Below, piece by piece: positions 37,082 through 45,640 of a stretch of DNA of 64,000 nucleotides. The position numbers were made by a program, and so were the translations under genes. Location of the stretch: contig NZ_JAAAKW010000009.1 in NCBI RefSeq assembly GCF_009905615.1, positions 124,001 through 188,000 on the forward strand, in the 5' to 3' direction. Below the pieces are notes generated by a model. It saw nothing but the letters and a program-made list of their open reading frames with translations. It ran no database searches and had not been told where the DNA came from. Numbering within the stretch: position 1 is the stretch's first letter; each line of letters opens with the position of its first letter. Source of the DNA: Pseudomonas sp. SLFW (GTDB lineage Bacteria; Pseudomonadota; Gammaproteobacteria; Pseudomonadales; Pseudomonadaceae).

Positions 37082-37981
37082 ATGTTCGATTACAAATTGC
37101 TTTCCGCGTTGGCGGCTGTCGTCGAACAGGCCGGGTTCGAACGCGCAGCACAGGTATTGGGGTTGTCGCAATCGGCGGTGTCCCAGCGGATCAAACTGCT
37201 GGAGGCCCGGGTCGGTCAGCCGGTGTTGGTGCGGGCCACGCCGCCGACGCCCACCGAAATCGGTCGGCGCTTGCTCAACCATGTGCAGCAGGTGCGCTTG
37301 CTCGAACGCGACTTGCAGACCTTGGTGCCGGCGCTGGACGAGGGCGGCGCCCCCGAACGTCTGCGCATCGCGCTCAACGCCGACAGCCTGGCAACCTGGT
37401 GGGCGCAGGCGGTGGGGGATTTTTGCAGCGAGCATCACCTGCTGACTGAACTGGTGGTCGAAGATCAGGAAGTGGGCCTCAAACGCATGCGCGCCGGGGA
37501 AGTGGCGGCGTGTCTGTGCGGCAGCGAGCGACCGGTGGCCGGGGCACGCAGTTTGCTGTTGGGCGCCATGCGCTATCGTGCGTTGGCCAGCCCTGCGTTC
37601 ATCGCCCGGCATTTTCCGAACGGCGTGACCCCGCAGGGGTTGGCGCAGACCCCGGCGCTGGTGTTCGGCCCGGATGATTTCCTCCAGCACCGGTATCTGG
37701 AATCGCTGGGCGTCGAGGGCGGTTTTCAGCACCACCTTTGCCCGTCGTCAGAGGGTTTCATGCGCATGACCGAAGCCGGCATGGGCTGGGGGCTGGTGCC
37801 GGAATTGCAGGTGCGTGAGCAACTGGCCAGCGGAAAACTGGTGGAATTGTTGAGTGATCGCTGCATCGATGTGCCGTTGTACTGGCATCATTGGCGCAAT
37901 GGCGGGCAATTGCTGACGCAGCTGACCGATCACCTCGCAAAAAAAGCCGGGCAATGGTTAGTGCCGCTGGCAGCGGATTGA
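37082..37981 (+). CDS. argP: LysR-family regulator ArgP/IciA
   Basis: A 299-residue LysR-type regulator. The helix-turn-helix is at about 17-37 (ERAAQVLGLSQSAVSQRIKL), followed by the effector-binding domain. It is the ArgP/LysG/IciA subfamily by its start MFDYKLLSALAAVVEQAGF and by being divergent from the exporter. ArgP activates argO when arginine is high (known for E. coli). AGGA lies 6 nt before the ATG; a GTG one codon earlier is the alternative start. Confidence 0.92.
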   Translation: MFDYKLLSALAAVVEQAGFERAAQVLGLSQSAVSQRIKLLEARVGQPVLVRATPPTPTEIGRRLLNHVQQVRLLERDLQTLVPALDEGGAPERLRIALNADSLATWWAQAVGDFCSEHHLLTELVVEDQEVGLKRMRAGEVAACLCGSERPVAGARSLLLGAMRYRALASPAFIARHFPNGVTPQGLAQTPALVFGPDDFLQHRYLESLGVEGGFQHHLCPSSEGFMRMTEAGMGWGLVPELQVREQLASGKLVELLSDRCIDVPLYWHHWRNGGQLLTQLTDHLAKKAGQWLVPLAAD

Positions 37982-38082
37982 GCGTCACTGCCGGTGTTGG
38001 ATAAAGCGGGACCTACAATTGACCTTCCGACGCCATCACGGCGGCGCTCGGTGCGAAATGTATAGATGAGATGGAGCGGTAA

Positions 38083-39081
38083 ATGAAGATTCTGGTCACC
38101 GGCGCGAGCGGCTTCATCGGCGGACGCTTCGCGCGTTTTGCGCTGGAGCAGGGGTTGAGCGTTCGGGTCAACGGCCGTCGTGCGCAAGGCGTCGAGCACC
38201 TGGTACGTCGGGGTGCCGAGTTCATTCAGGGCGACCTGAACGACCCGGAACTGGTGCAGGCTTTGTGTGACGACGTCGAAGCCGTGGTGCATTGCGCCGG
38301 AGCGGTGGGCAACTGGGGGCGTCGTCAGGACTTCCATCAGGGCAACGTGCAAGTCACTGAAAACGTGGTCGAGGCCTGCCTCAAGCAGCAGGTGCGGCGG
38401 CTGGTGCACCTGTCATCGCCTTCTATCTATTTCGACGGCCATTCGCACCTGAACATCCGCGAGGAGCAGGTGCCCAAGCGTTTCCACAATCATTACGCGG
38501 CCACCAAATACCTGGCCGAGCAGAAGGTGTTCGGTGCCGAAGAGTTCGGCCTCGAAGTGATCGCGCTGCGTCCCCGTTTCGTCACGGGGGCGGGCGACAC
38601 CAGCATCTTCCCGCGCCTGATGCAGATGCAGCGCAAGAAGCGCCTGTCGATCATCGGCAATGGGCTGAACAAGGTCGACTTCACCAGCATCCAGAACCTC
38701 AACGAAGCCCTGCTCAGCAGTCTGCTGGCGACGGGGTCGGCGCTGGGCAAGGCCTACAACATCAGTAATGGCACGCCGATTCCGATCTGGGATGTGGTCA
38801 ATTACGTGATGCGCCAGATGGAATTGCCGCCTGTCACCCGTTATCGCTCGTACGGCCTGGCGTACAGCGCCGCGGCGATCAACGAGGCTGCGTGCCTGCT
38901 CTGGCCCGGTCGACCTGAACCGACGCTGTCGAGAATCGGAATGCAGGTGATGAGTCGAGATTTCACGCTTGATATCAGCCGCGCCCAGTATTATCTGGAT
39001 TACCAGCCCAAGGTCAGCGTCTGGACCGCGCTGGACGAGTTCTGTGGCTGGTGGAAGGCCCAACACGGCGCCGAGCTGTAA
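38083..39081 (+). CDS. NAD(P)-dependent epimerase/dehydratase (extended SDR)
   Basis: A 332-residue extended short-chain dehydrogenase. The N-terminal TGASGFIG is the nucleotide-binding GxxGxxG motif; the active-site Tyr-Lys pair is in YAATK (about 145-149). Such proteins act on nucleotide sugars, steroids or other hydroxy compounds; the substrate cannot be read here. The order next to sodB-iciA matches what I recall as PA4361. The start ATG at 38083 gives MKILVTG with a weak GGAGCGGTAA site. Confidence 0.88.
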   Translation: MKILVTGASGFIGGRFARFALEQGLSVRVNGRRAQGVEHLVRRGAEFIQGDLNDPELVQALCDDVEAVVHCAGAVGNWGRRQDFHQGNVQVTENVVEACLKQQVRRLVHLSSPSIYFDGHSHLNIREEQVPKRFHNHYAATKYLAEQKVFGAEEFGLEVIALRPRFVTGAGDTSIFPRLMQMQRKKRLSIIGNGLNKVDFTSIQNLNEALLSSLLATGSALGKAYNISNGTPIPIWDVVNYVMRQMELPPVTRYRSYGLAYSAAAINEAACLLWPGRPEPTLSRIGMQVMSRDFTLDISRAQYYLDYQPKVSVWTALDEFCGWWKAQHGAEL

Positions 39082-39163
39082 AACACCCGGCGATTCGGGT
39101 GGTCCTAACGTTCGGCGGAGCGAATCCGCCCTTCAAGATTCAACGGATTTCAAAGGGAAACGC

Positions 39164-40027
39164 ATGCGCAAAGATCCGTATGACGACGTCGATGACGTCC
39201 CGAGCCTCAGCGCCAAAGATGATGACGACGATTTTATTCCGACCACGGCGGGCGCTCGCGAGCGCACCACGGTGTATTCGCGCACCACGCCGGTGGTGAA
39301 GGTGAAAGCGCCGGGTACAGGCGCGTTGTGGGCGTTGATTGGCGCGCTGTTCATCGCGTTTTGTGGCCTGGGCTGGTGGAGTTTTCAGCAGGTCTCGTTG
39401 ATGGAGCAGCAACTGGTCGCTACGCAAGAAAGCTTCGCGCGGATCAGTGAGGAAGCGGCGGGGCGTTTGCAGGACATTTCCGGCAAGGTTGTAGCCACTG
39501 AGTCGGTCGCCAACAGCGGCGGTGAAGCGCTGAAAGCTGAAATCAAGGCGCTGCAGGATCAACTCGCCGAGCAGAGCAAACAGCAGCAGGGCGCGGCCGG
39601 GGTGCAGGGCGGCCTGGACAAACGTCTGGAAACCATCGCCACGCAAGCGACACAGCAACAGGCCACGAATCAGCAATTGCAGGATCAACTCAAGGCCGTG
39701 ACCACGGAATTGGCGGCGCTAAAAGCCGCGATGCCGGATGGCAAGTCGGCGCAGGCCGATCAGGATCGTCTGGATTCGCAGCTCAAGAGCTTGAGCGCGG
39801 ACGTGGCAAATCTGAAGAAGAGCAACAACAGTCAGACCATCGAGCGTCTGGAGCAGGACATGATTGTGCTCAAGAGCGAGCAGGACAACCGTTCGGCGCA
39901 GGCGGCGTCTTCAGGGGCGAGCACCCAGGAATTCGATGCGTTCCGTGGGCAGATGACCCGCAACCTGAACACGTTGCAGAGCCAGATTCAGACGTTGTCG
40001 CAGCAGATCAATTCGCGGGCGCAGTAG
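39164..40027 (+). CDS. Membrane-anchored coiled-coil protein of unknown function
   Basis: A 287-residue protein. The acidic N-terminus (DPYDDVDDVPSLSAKDDDDD) is cytoplasmic; a single membrane helix lies at about 50-70 (GALWALIGALFIAFCGLGWW); a long Gln/Ala/Leu-rich coiled coil then fills the rest, ending TLSQQINSRAQ. No catalytic domain is visible. The architecture resembles envelope spacer or ATPase-partner proteins, but I cannot name it. It follows the epimerase by 82 bp on the same strand. AAAGGGA precedes the ATG at 39164; upstream in-frame sequence overlaps the epimerase and is rejected. Confidence 0.75.
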   Translation: MRKDPYDDVDDVPSLSAKDDDDDFIPTTAGARERTTVYSRTTPVVKVKAPGTGALWALIGALFIAFCGLGWWSFQQVSLMEQQLVATQESFARISEEAAGRLQDISGKVVATESVANSGGEALKAEIKALQDQLAEQSKQQQGAAGVQGGLDKRLETIATQATQQQATNQQLQDQLKAVTTELAALKAAMPDGKSAQADQDRLDSQLKSLSADVANLKKSNNSQTIERLEQDMIVLKSEQDNRSAQAASSGASTQEFDAFRGQMTRNLNTLQSQIQTLSQQINSRAQ

Positions 40028-40052
40028 GGCTTCGACGATGGCGCCAATCGAC

Positions 40053-40144
40053 CTGTGGGAGCGAATTCATTCGTGATGCAGGGGTACATTCGACAGATTT
40101 CCATCAAATGTACCGCCCTCTCGCGGATGAACTCGCTCCCACAG
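40053..40144. repeat. REPIN-like inverted REP pair, copy 7
   Basis: A 92-bp element, left arm CTGTGGGAGCGAATTCATTC, right arm GATGAACTCGCTCCCACAG (two substitutions). It lies between the convergent coiled-coil and xenB genes and is the most decayed copy. Confidence 0.88.
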
Positions 40145-40166
40145 GGGCGCGTCAGATTATCGGGCC

Positions 40167-41216
40167 TTACAACGCCGGATAGTCGATATAACCCACCGGC
40201 CCTTTGGCGTAGAACGTCTCTGGATGCGGCTCGTTCAGCGGCGCATCCTTCGCAAGGCGCGCAGGCAGGTCAGGGTTGGCGATGAACGGCACGCCGAATG
40301 CGACGGCGTCGGCCTTGCCACTTTCCAGCCATTCGTTGGCGCTGTCTTTGGTGAATTTCTCGTTGGCGATGAACACCCCGCCAAACGCTTGTTTCAGGCG
40401 CGGCGACAAGCTGTCGTCGAGTTCGCGTTCGCGGGCACACAGGAAGGCGATCCCGCGCTTGCCGAGCTCTGTCGCGACGTAGGTGAAGGTCTCGGCCAGG
40501 TTGTCGTCGCCCATGTCGTGCAGGTCGGCGCGTGGCGAGAGGTGCATGCCTACGCGGCCAGCGCCCCAGACTTCTACAACCGCGTCGGTCACTTCCAGCA
40601 TCAGGCGTGCACGATTTTCTACGGAACCGCCATAAATGTCGGTGCGCTGGTTGGTGCTGGTCTGCAGGAACTGGTCGAGCAGGTAACCGTTGGCGCCGTG
40701 GATTTCCACGCCGTCAAAGCCGGCAGCCTTGGCGTTCTCGGCACCCACGCGGTAGGCCTCGACCACGTCTTCGATTTCAGCCAGCTCCAGCGCACGCGGC
40801 GTCGGGTAGTCGGCCAGCGGGCGAACCAGGCTGACGTGGCCTTTCTGTTGAACGGCGCTCGGTGCGACCGGCGCTTCACCGTTCAGGTAGATCGGGTGGG
40901 AAACACGGCCCACGTGCCACAGTTGCAACACGATCTTGCCGCCCGCCGCGTGAACGGCCTTGGTGATGTTGCTCCAGCCACGGACCTGATCGTTGGACCA
41001 GATGCCCGGTGTGTCGGGGTAACCGACGCCCATTGCGGTGACCGAGGTGGCTTCGGTGATGATCAGACCAGCCGAGGCGCGCTGCGCGTAATACTCGGCC
41101 ATCATCGCGTTGGGCACGCGGCCTTCGTCGGCGCGGCAGCGGGTCAGCGGGGCCATGACGATGCGGTTGTTCAGATCGAGTTCGCCGATCTTGATCGGGT
41201 CAAAAATCGTGGTCAT
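40167..41216 (-). CDS. xenB: Xenobiotic reductase B (old yellow enzyme family)
   Basis: A 349-residue FMN-dependent NADPH:ene-reductase. XenB reduces activated alkenes, nitrate esters and nitroaromatics. OYE blocks are clear: LQLWHVGRVSHP, the substrate-binding VEIHGANGYLLDQFLQ, NQRTDIYGGSVENRARL, and the C-terminal AFGVPFIANPDLPARL. It forms a unit with the MFS gene (pyeM) and the ArsR regulator (pyeR) upstream, as the pyeR-pyeM-xenB operon described in P. aeruginosa. The spacing to pyeM is 82 bp. AGGATA precedes the ATG. Confidence 0.94.
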   Translation of the reverse strand: MTTIFDPIKIGELDLNNRIVMAPLTRCRADEGRVPNAMMAEYYAQRASAGLIITEATSVTAMGVGYPDTPGIWSNDQVRGWSNITKAVHAAGGKIVLQLWHVGRVSHPIYLNGEAPVAPSAVQQKGHVSLVRPLADYPTPRALELAEIEDVVEAYRVGAENAKAAGFDGVEIHGANGYLLDQFLQTSTNQRTDIYGGSVENRARLMLEVTDAVVEVWGAGRVGMHLSPRADLHDMGDDNLAETFTYVATELGKRGIAFLCARERELDDSLSPRLKQAFGGVFIANEKFTKDSANEWLESGKADAVAFGVPFIANPDLPARLAKDAPLNEPHPETFYAKGPVGYIDYPAL

Positions 41217-41298
41217 CGGAAGGTATCCTCAGTGAAATCTGTAAAGGTTGAATCCGCAGTCTTTTAACGCATGTCGCTGAAGCGCTGACTCTAGAGGC

Positions 41299-42465
41299 TC
41301 AGTTCGCCACAGCAGCCAGCTCGGCATCGCCGCGCTGACGGAAATTGATCAGAGTCACCATCAGGGCCAGCACCGCCAGGGCGCCAGCGGCCAACGGCAC
41401 GCTGGTGAGGCCAAAACCGTGGGCGATGACACTGCCGCCGACCCAGGCGCCCAAGGCGTTGCCGACGTTGAAGGCGCCGATGTTCAGGGTGGACACCAGA
41501 TTCGGGGCATCTTTACCGAAGGTCACGACGTTGATCTGCAACGCAGGCACGGCGGCAAAACAGGCGACGGCCCACAGGAACAATGTGATTTCGGCCGGAA
41601 TCAGCGCGACGCTGGTCCAGCTCAGGACAGTCGAGACCACGGCCATGGTAATGAACACGCCGATCAGCGTGGCGGCCAAACGACGATCCGCCAGCTTGCC
41701 GCCGATGATGTTGCCGAGGGTCAGGCCCAGGCCGATCAGCATGAGTGTCCAGGTCACGCCATGTGGCGATACCCCGGTGATTTCACCCAGCAACGGTGCG
41801 ACATAAGTAAACAGGGCAAATACGGACGCAGCGAACAAAGCGGTCATGCTCAGCGAAAGCCAGATACCGGCGCCCTTGAGCACTGCCAATTCGGCACGCA
41901 TGTCGAGTTTTTCTTCGTCACGTTTGGCGGGCAGGAAGCGGATCAGGCCGATGAACGCAATCACACCGATTACTGTCACCGCGTAGAACGTCGAGCGCCA
42001 ACCCGCCTGTTGACCCAGTGCCGTACCGAGCGGCACACCTAGCACGTTGGCCAGGGTCAGGCCGGTGAACATCAAGGCGACAGCGGAAGCGCGGCGGTTG
42101 GCGGGCACCAGGCCTGCCGCGACGACCGAACCGATGCCGAAGAACGCACCGTGACACAAAGCAGTCACGACGCGGGCGAACATCAGCACGTTGTAATCAG
42201 TGGCAACGGCGCAGAGCAGGTTGCCGATGATGAAGATGCCCATGAGGATCACCAGCGCCGCTTTGCGTGGTAACCGCGAAGTGGCCATCGCCATGAACGG
42301 CGCGCCGATGGCGACACCCAATGCGTAACCCGTGACGAGCCAGCCCGCACCGGGAATGCTCACGCCCAAGTCAGCGGCGACGTCGGGCAACAGGCCCATG
42401 ATGACGAACTCGGTCGTCCCGATGGCGAAGGCGCTCAGGGCCAGAATAAGTAGCGAAAGAGGCAC
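41299..42465 (-). CDS. pyeM: MFS transporter PyeM-like
   Basis: A 388-residue drug:proton antiporter of the MFS DHA1/arabinose-efflux type with 12 membrane helices. It begins VPLSLLILALSAFAIGTTEF and contains the helix-2/3 motif region FMAMATSRLPRKAAL and the antiporter-like helix LTLANVLGVPLGTALGQQAGWR. Start is GTG at 42465 with AGGAGA 9 nt upstream; the longer frame runs into pyeR. It lies 20 bp downstream of pyeR and upstream of xenB. From the P. aeruginosa parallel it is repressed by PyeR; the substrate is unknown. Confidence 0.9.
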   Translation of the reverse strand: MPLSLLILALSAFAIGTTEFVIMGLLPDVAADLGVSIPGAGWLVTGYALGVAIGAPFMAMATSRLPRKAALVILMGIFIIGNLLCAVATDYNVLMFARVVTALCHGAFFGIGSVVAAGLVPANRRASAVALMFTGLTLANVLGVPLGTALGQQAGWRSTFYAVTVIGVIAFIGLIRFLPAKRDEEKLDMRAELAVLKGAGIWLSLSMTALFAASVFALFTYVAPLLGEITGVSPHGVTWTLMLIGLGLTLGNIIGGKLADRRLAATLIGVFITMAVVSTVLSWTSVALIPAEITLFLWAVACFAAVPALQINVVTFGKDAPNLVSTLNIGAFNVGNALGAWVGGSVIAHGFGLTSVPLAAGALAVLALMVTLINFRQRGDAELAAVAN

Positions 42466-42485
42466 GGGGCGTCTCCTGAAAGTGT

Positions 42486-42788
42486 TCAGAGCTGACGCGT
42501 CAGCTCCTGCAAAAACGCCTGAATGGCGTCTTCGTTGCGTTTGAAAAAATGCCACTGACCGTGCTTTTTGCTGGTGATCAGCCCGGCACGTTGCAGCGTC
42601 GCCAAATGGGCAGAAACGGTCGATTGCGAAAGGCCTGCGCGCTGGTCGATCTGACCGGCACAGACGCCGCCGTCGAAGGTATGTTGCTGGTCCGGAAAGC
42701 AGGTTTCAGGGTCTTTCAGCCAGGAAAGAATCTGACGCCGCACCGGGTGCGACAGGGCTTTTATGATGTCGTCGAGGTCGATAGGCAT
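42486..42788 (-). CDS. pyeR: ArsR-family repressor PyeR-like
   Basis: A 100-residue winged helix-turn-helix repressor (ArsR/SmtB family). The recognition region is AGLSQSTVSAHLATLQRAGL. Two cysteines occur, in ETCFPD and GVCAGQ, which could serve as a redox or ligand sensor. PyeR of P. aeruginosa represses its own operon with pyeM and xenB. The start is ATG at 42788 (MPIDLDDIIKALSHP); the frame is open 24 codons upstream but that segment overlaps the putative operator. Two ATCGCGAT palindromes lie just upstream. Confidence 0.9.
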   Translation of the reverse strand: MPIDLDDIIKALSHPVRRQILSWLKDPETCFPDQQHTFDGGVCAGQIDQRAGLSQSTVSAHLATLQRAGLITSKKHGQWHFFKRNEDAIQAFLQELTRQL

Positions 42789-42816
42789 GTCGTTCTCAAT
42801 CCGCGTGTAGCGGTAT

Positions 42817-42859
42817 ATCGCGATGGGGCGAACTTTATATCTGTGCATCGCGATACACA
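42817..42859 (-). promoter_or_regulatory. Two putative PyeR operators
   Basis: ATCGCGAT occurs at 42817-42824 and again at 42847-42854, centres exactly 30 bp apart. The second is inside a longer near-palindrome, TGTGCATCGCGATACACA (42842-42859). A third inverted pair, ATATCG-8 nt-CGATAT, lies near 42896-42914. They are 29-126 bp before the pyeR start, as expected for an ArsR-type autorepressor. Confidence 0.6.
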
Positions 42860-42987
42860 AATATGAAAGGGTGCTAAGGAGCGTGTGAATCGGTATATCG
42901 GGTTATAACGATATGGGGCTTATGCTTTATCTCGCGACTGCTCTAACGGGTTACGGTCCTGGCAAAAGCAGCCACACCGGAGTGCAT

Positions 42988-43076
42988 CTGTGGGAGCGAA
43001 TTCATTCGCGAAAATCGTTCAGTCGCTGAGATTACTTGTCCGCACCGACCCTTTCGCGAATGAATTCGCTCCCACA
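42988..43076. repeat. REPIN-like inverted REP pair, copy 8
   Basis: An 89-bp element, left arm CTGTGGGAGCGAATTCATTC, right arm GAATGAATTCGCTCCCACAG; both arms match copy 1. Confidence 0.9.
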
Positions 43077-43149
43077 GTGGAGATCGCTGTTATAGCTGGG
43101 GGCGTGCAGCTGCTATAGGGATCGTGTTGATGTCTGTTACATTCTTCCG

Positions 43150-43764
43150 ATGAATTACCTCGCACACCTCCACCTCGGCGGTCAGACGCCTGCGCAACTG
43201 CTCGGCAGCCTGTACGGCGATTTCGTCAAAGGACTGTTGCCGGGACGGTTTCCTGCGGACATCGAAGACGCCATCCGACTGCATCGACGCATCGATGTGT
43301 TCACCGACGGCCATCCCGTGATCAAACAGGCGATGGGGCGATTCCCGGCGGAGCGCAGGCGTTACGCGGGGATTGTGCTGGACGTGTTTTTCGATCACTG
43401 CCTGGCGCGGGATTGGGCGCAGTATTCGGACGTGCCGCTGCCCGTCTTCACTGACAAGGTGTACCGGGTGCTGGCCGATGAGCCGAACTTGCCGGAGCGC
43501 CTCGCCTACATCGCTCCGCGCATGGCGGCGCAGGACTGGCTCGGTTCGTACGTGGACTTCGAGGTGGTGGGCGATGCGCTGGCCGGGATTGCCCGACGCC
43601 TGTCACGCCCCGAGGGACTGGCCGGCGCCATGCAGGAACTGCAGGCGCTTTATCGGCCGTTGAGCGACGATTTCTGTGCTTTCTACCCCGAGCTGCAAGC
43701 GTTCGCTCAGGCCGCTCTGGCGGCAGGGCGTGCTTCGGCGGGCTTGGCGACATCGCCGGACTGA
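43150..43764 (+). CDS. acpH: Acyl carrier protein phosphodiesterase-like (AcpH family)
   Basis: A 204-residue protein of the HD-like AcpH family, which removes the 4'-phosphopantetheine arm from acyl carrier protein. Family blocks are NYLAHLHLG near the start, GSLYGDFVKG, IRLHRRIDVFTDGHP and VLDVFFDHCLARDW, which carry the conserved metal-binding His/Asp residues. The start ATG at 43150 has only a weak ribosome site. Its 3' end overlaps the convergent olsA gene by 58 bp. Confidence 0.87.
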   Translation: MNYLAHLHLGGQTPAQLLGSLYGDFVKGLLPGRFPADIEDAIRLHRRIDVFTDGHPVIKQAMGRFPAERRRYAGIVLDVFFDHCLARDWAQYSDVPLPVFTDKVYRVLADEPNLPERLAYIAPRMAAQDWLGSYVDFEVVGDALAGIARRLSRPEGLAGAMQELQALYRPLSDDFCAFYPELQAFAQAALAAGRASAGLATSPD

Positions 43765-44513
43765 GTGGCTTCACCAAACAGTGCCGTCTGCACCGCTTGC
43801 TGAGCTTCAAACGCCAGCGCTGCGCGTTCCTTGCCTTGAGACTCAATCGGCGTCAGCAACTGGATGTGGACGTCGCTGACTTCGTTGGCGAACAGGCGAC
43901 GCAGGTGCGACAGCAGGTCGTCATCGCCAATGAATGGCGCGATTTGATCCGGCTTGCCATCACGCAGGTACTGAATCGCGACCGGTTGAATCGCCACGCC
44001 AGTCTCGATTGCACTCGACAGCAAGCGACCGTGGAAGGTGCGCAGGCTGCGGCCATCGGTGGTGGTGCCCTCGGGGAAGATCACCAGCGAATGATTGCCC
44101 TGCAGGTGTTGGCCCATTTGCTTCTGGATCAACTTGCTGTCGCCCGACCCGCGACGAATGAACAGCGTGCCCGCTTTCAGCGCCAGCCAACCCGCCACGG
44201 GCCAAGTGCGCACTTCAGCCTTGGACAAAAACGACAGCGGGGCGAGTTGGCCCAGCAGGGCAATGTCGGTCCACGACACATGGTTGCAGACCCACAGCAT
44301 CGGCTGGCCCGGCAAATGGCCGCTGACCTTGACGCGGAACGGCAGGGCACCGGTCAGGCGCGCCATGAACCAACTGGTCCAGCGCTGACGACGCGCCATG
44401 GAGTTGCCGATGCGCAGGCGTTCCATCAGGGCGAAGGTGCCTGCGATAGTCAGGCCCAGCGCGATGACCCCCAGCACGCGGATGACTCGCGCATGACTGC
44501 GCAGCGTGCTCAT
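43707..44513 (-). CDS. olsA: Lyso-ornithine lipid O-acyltransferase
   Basis: A 268-residue PlsC-type acyltransferase that completes ornithine lipid by adding a second acyl chain to lyso-ornithine lipid. An N-terminal membrane helix (VLGVIALGLTIAGTFAL) is followed by the catalytic NHVSWTDI (HX4D) and the binding block FPEGTTTDGRSLRTFHGRL. The start ATG at 44513 overlaps the olsB stop (TGATG), so the pair is translationally coupled, as in the P. aeruginosa olsBA operon, which is induced by phosphate limitation. No Pho box was identified. A plain lysophosphatidate acyltransferase is the alternative, made unlikely by olsB. Confidence 0.91.
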   Translation of the reverse strand: MSTLRSHARVIRVLGVIALGLTIAGTFALMERLRIGNSMARRQRWTSWFMARLTGALPFRVKVSGHLPGQPMLWVCNHVSWTDIALLGQLAPLSFLSKAEVRTWPVAGWLALKAGTLFIRRGSGDSKLIQKQMGQHLQGNHSLVIFPEGTTTDGRSLRTFHGRLLSSAIETGVAIQPVAIQYLRDGKPDQIAPFIGDDDLLSHLRRLFANEVSDVHIQLLTPIESQGKERAALAFEAQQAVQTALFGEATQSGDVAKPAEARPAARAA

Positions 44514-45268
44514 CACACGGCTGCCTTGAAGTGGCGAGCGTAGCGCGGGCACAGCTCGTCGCGCTTGAGCAGGATGAACACGTCGGCGACCTGGAAATCC
44601 TCGTCCCAGCACGGCTCGCCGCAGATCTTCGCACCCAGGCGCATGTAGGCCTTGAGCAGCGGCGGCATTTCGCAGATCACGTTGTTCGGCAGGTCGAGGG
44701 TCGGCAGCGGATTTTTTGGCTCGGCACGCAGGTGCTCGGTGCTCAGATAACGCTCGCGCAGACGTTGCATGATGGCGTGGGCCTGAATGCCGCCGTCTTG
44801 CATCGGGATGCTCGCGCAGCCCATCAGGTAGCTGTAGCCGCCTTCGTTGAGGACTTCGGCCAGTTCGCTCCACAACACGGCGATGGTGCCGCCGTTGCGG
44901 TAGGCCGGATCAACGCAGGTGCGACCCAGTTCTAGGATCGGGCCTTGCAGATGGCCGAGACCGTGCAGGCTGAATTCTTCTTCGCTGTAGAACCGGCCCA
45001 AGGTGTTGGCAGCCTTGTGGTCCAGCAGGCGGGTGGTGGCGACAAGGCGACCGCTGTTGAGGTCGCGCACGCCGATGTGCATGCAATGTACGTCGTAATC
45101 GTCGATGTCGAGGCCCAGTTCAGCGCCCTTGAGTTTGGCGTTGAATTCGCCGCTGAACACACTGAAGCGCAACGCCTGTGCTTCCTGCATGGCGTGTGGC
45201 CCGATCAGGCGTTCGGCCTGCAGGCGACGGTCGGAGGAGGTGTCTCGAATGCTGGCAATCTGAGTCAT
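44513..45268 (-). CDS. olsB: L-ornithine N-alpha-acyltransferase
   Basis: A 251-residue GNAT-like acyltransferase that links a 3-hydroxyacyl chain from ACP to ornithine, the first step of ornithine lipid synthesis. Conserved segments are QAQALRFSVFSGEF, RVATTRLLD-like GRLVATTRLLD, ELGRTCVDPAYRNGG and the C-terminal VADVFILLKRDEL. The start at 45268 (MTQIASIRDTSSDRR) has GGAGA about 8 nt upstream; the upstream in-frame ATG lacks a ribosome site. It is coupled to olsA. Confidence 0.92.
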   Translation of the reverse strand: MTQIASIRDTSSDRRLQAERLIGPHAMQEAQALRFSVFSGEFNAKLKGAELGLDIDDYDVHCMHIGVRDLNSGRLVATTRLLDHKAANTLGRFYSEEEFSLHGLGHLQGPILELGRTCVDPAYRNGGTIAVLWSELAEVLNEGGYSYLMGCASIPMQDGGIQAHAIMQRLRERYLSTEHLRAEPKNPLPTLDLPNNVICEMPPLLKAYMRLGAKICGEPCWDEDFQVADVFILLKRDELCPRYARHFKAAV

Positions 45269-45640
45269 GTGGCGTCTCCGTGGGCCAGCCTTGGTCCAGG
45301 CCGGTCGACTGATTATTCGAAGCATTGCTGTACGAATGCAGGCTAGGGAGGGCCGATGTCATGACTATTAAGCTTTGGTGATGGTTGCGTGACAGGGTTC
45401 GGGGCGCGTAAAAAGGGGCTGGCTGCACGCACGATCATCTGTGGGAGCGAATTCATTCGCGAAAGATTTCACAGCCGATGCAAATGTGTCGCCTGCGCTA
45501 GCGTCTCGCGAATGAATTCGCTCCCACAGGAAGATCGCGTGCCGCCGATGATGCCGCGGCGGTCGCGTCGCAGCGGGAACACCATGCGCTGTCATCATTG
45601 CCTGCTAGGGTTTCGGGCATCCTGCATTCGAGACCCGTTC
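45269..45640. other. olsB upstream region with REPIN copy 9
   Basis: A 372-bp stretch between the divergent olsB and serine-hydrolase genes. It contains the REPIN at 45439-45529. I see no Pho box, gene or other named signal. Confidence 0.6.
45439..45529. repeat. REPIN-like inverted REP pair, copy 9
   Basis: A 91-bp element, left arm CTGTGGGAGCGAATTCATTC, right arm GAATGAATTCGCTCCCACAG. It is the last copy; none is found from here to the end of the window. Confidence 0.9.

Larger units (their letters stand above)
42789..43149. other. pyeR-acpH intergenic region
   Basis: A 361-bp stretch containing the pyeR operator-like palindromes (42817-42914) and REPIN copy 8 (42988-43076). There is no gene. 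Confidence 0.7.
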
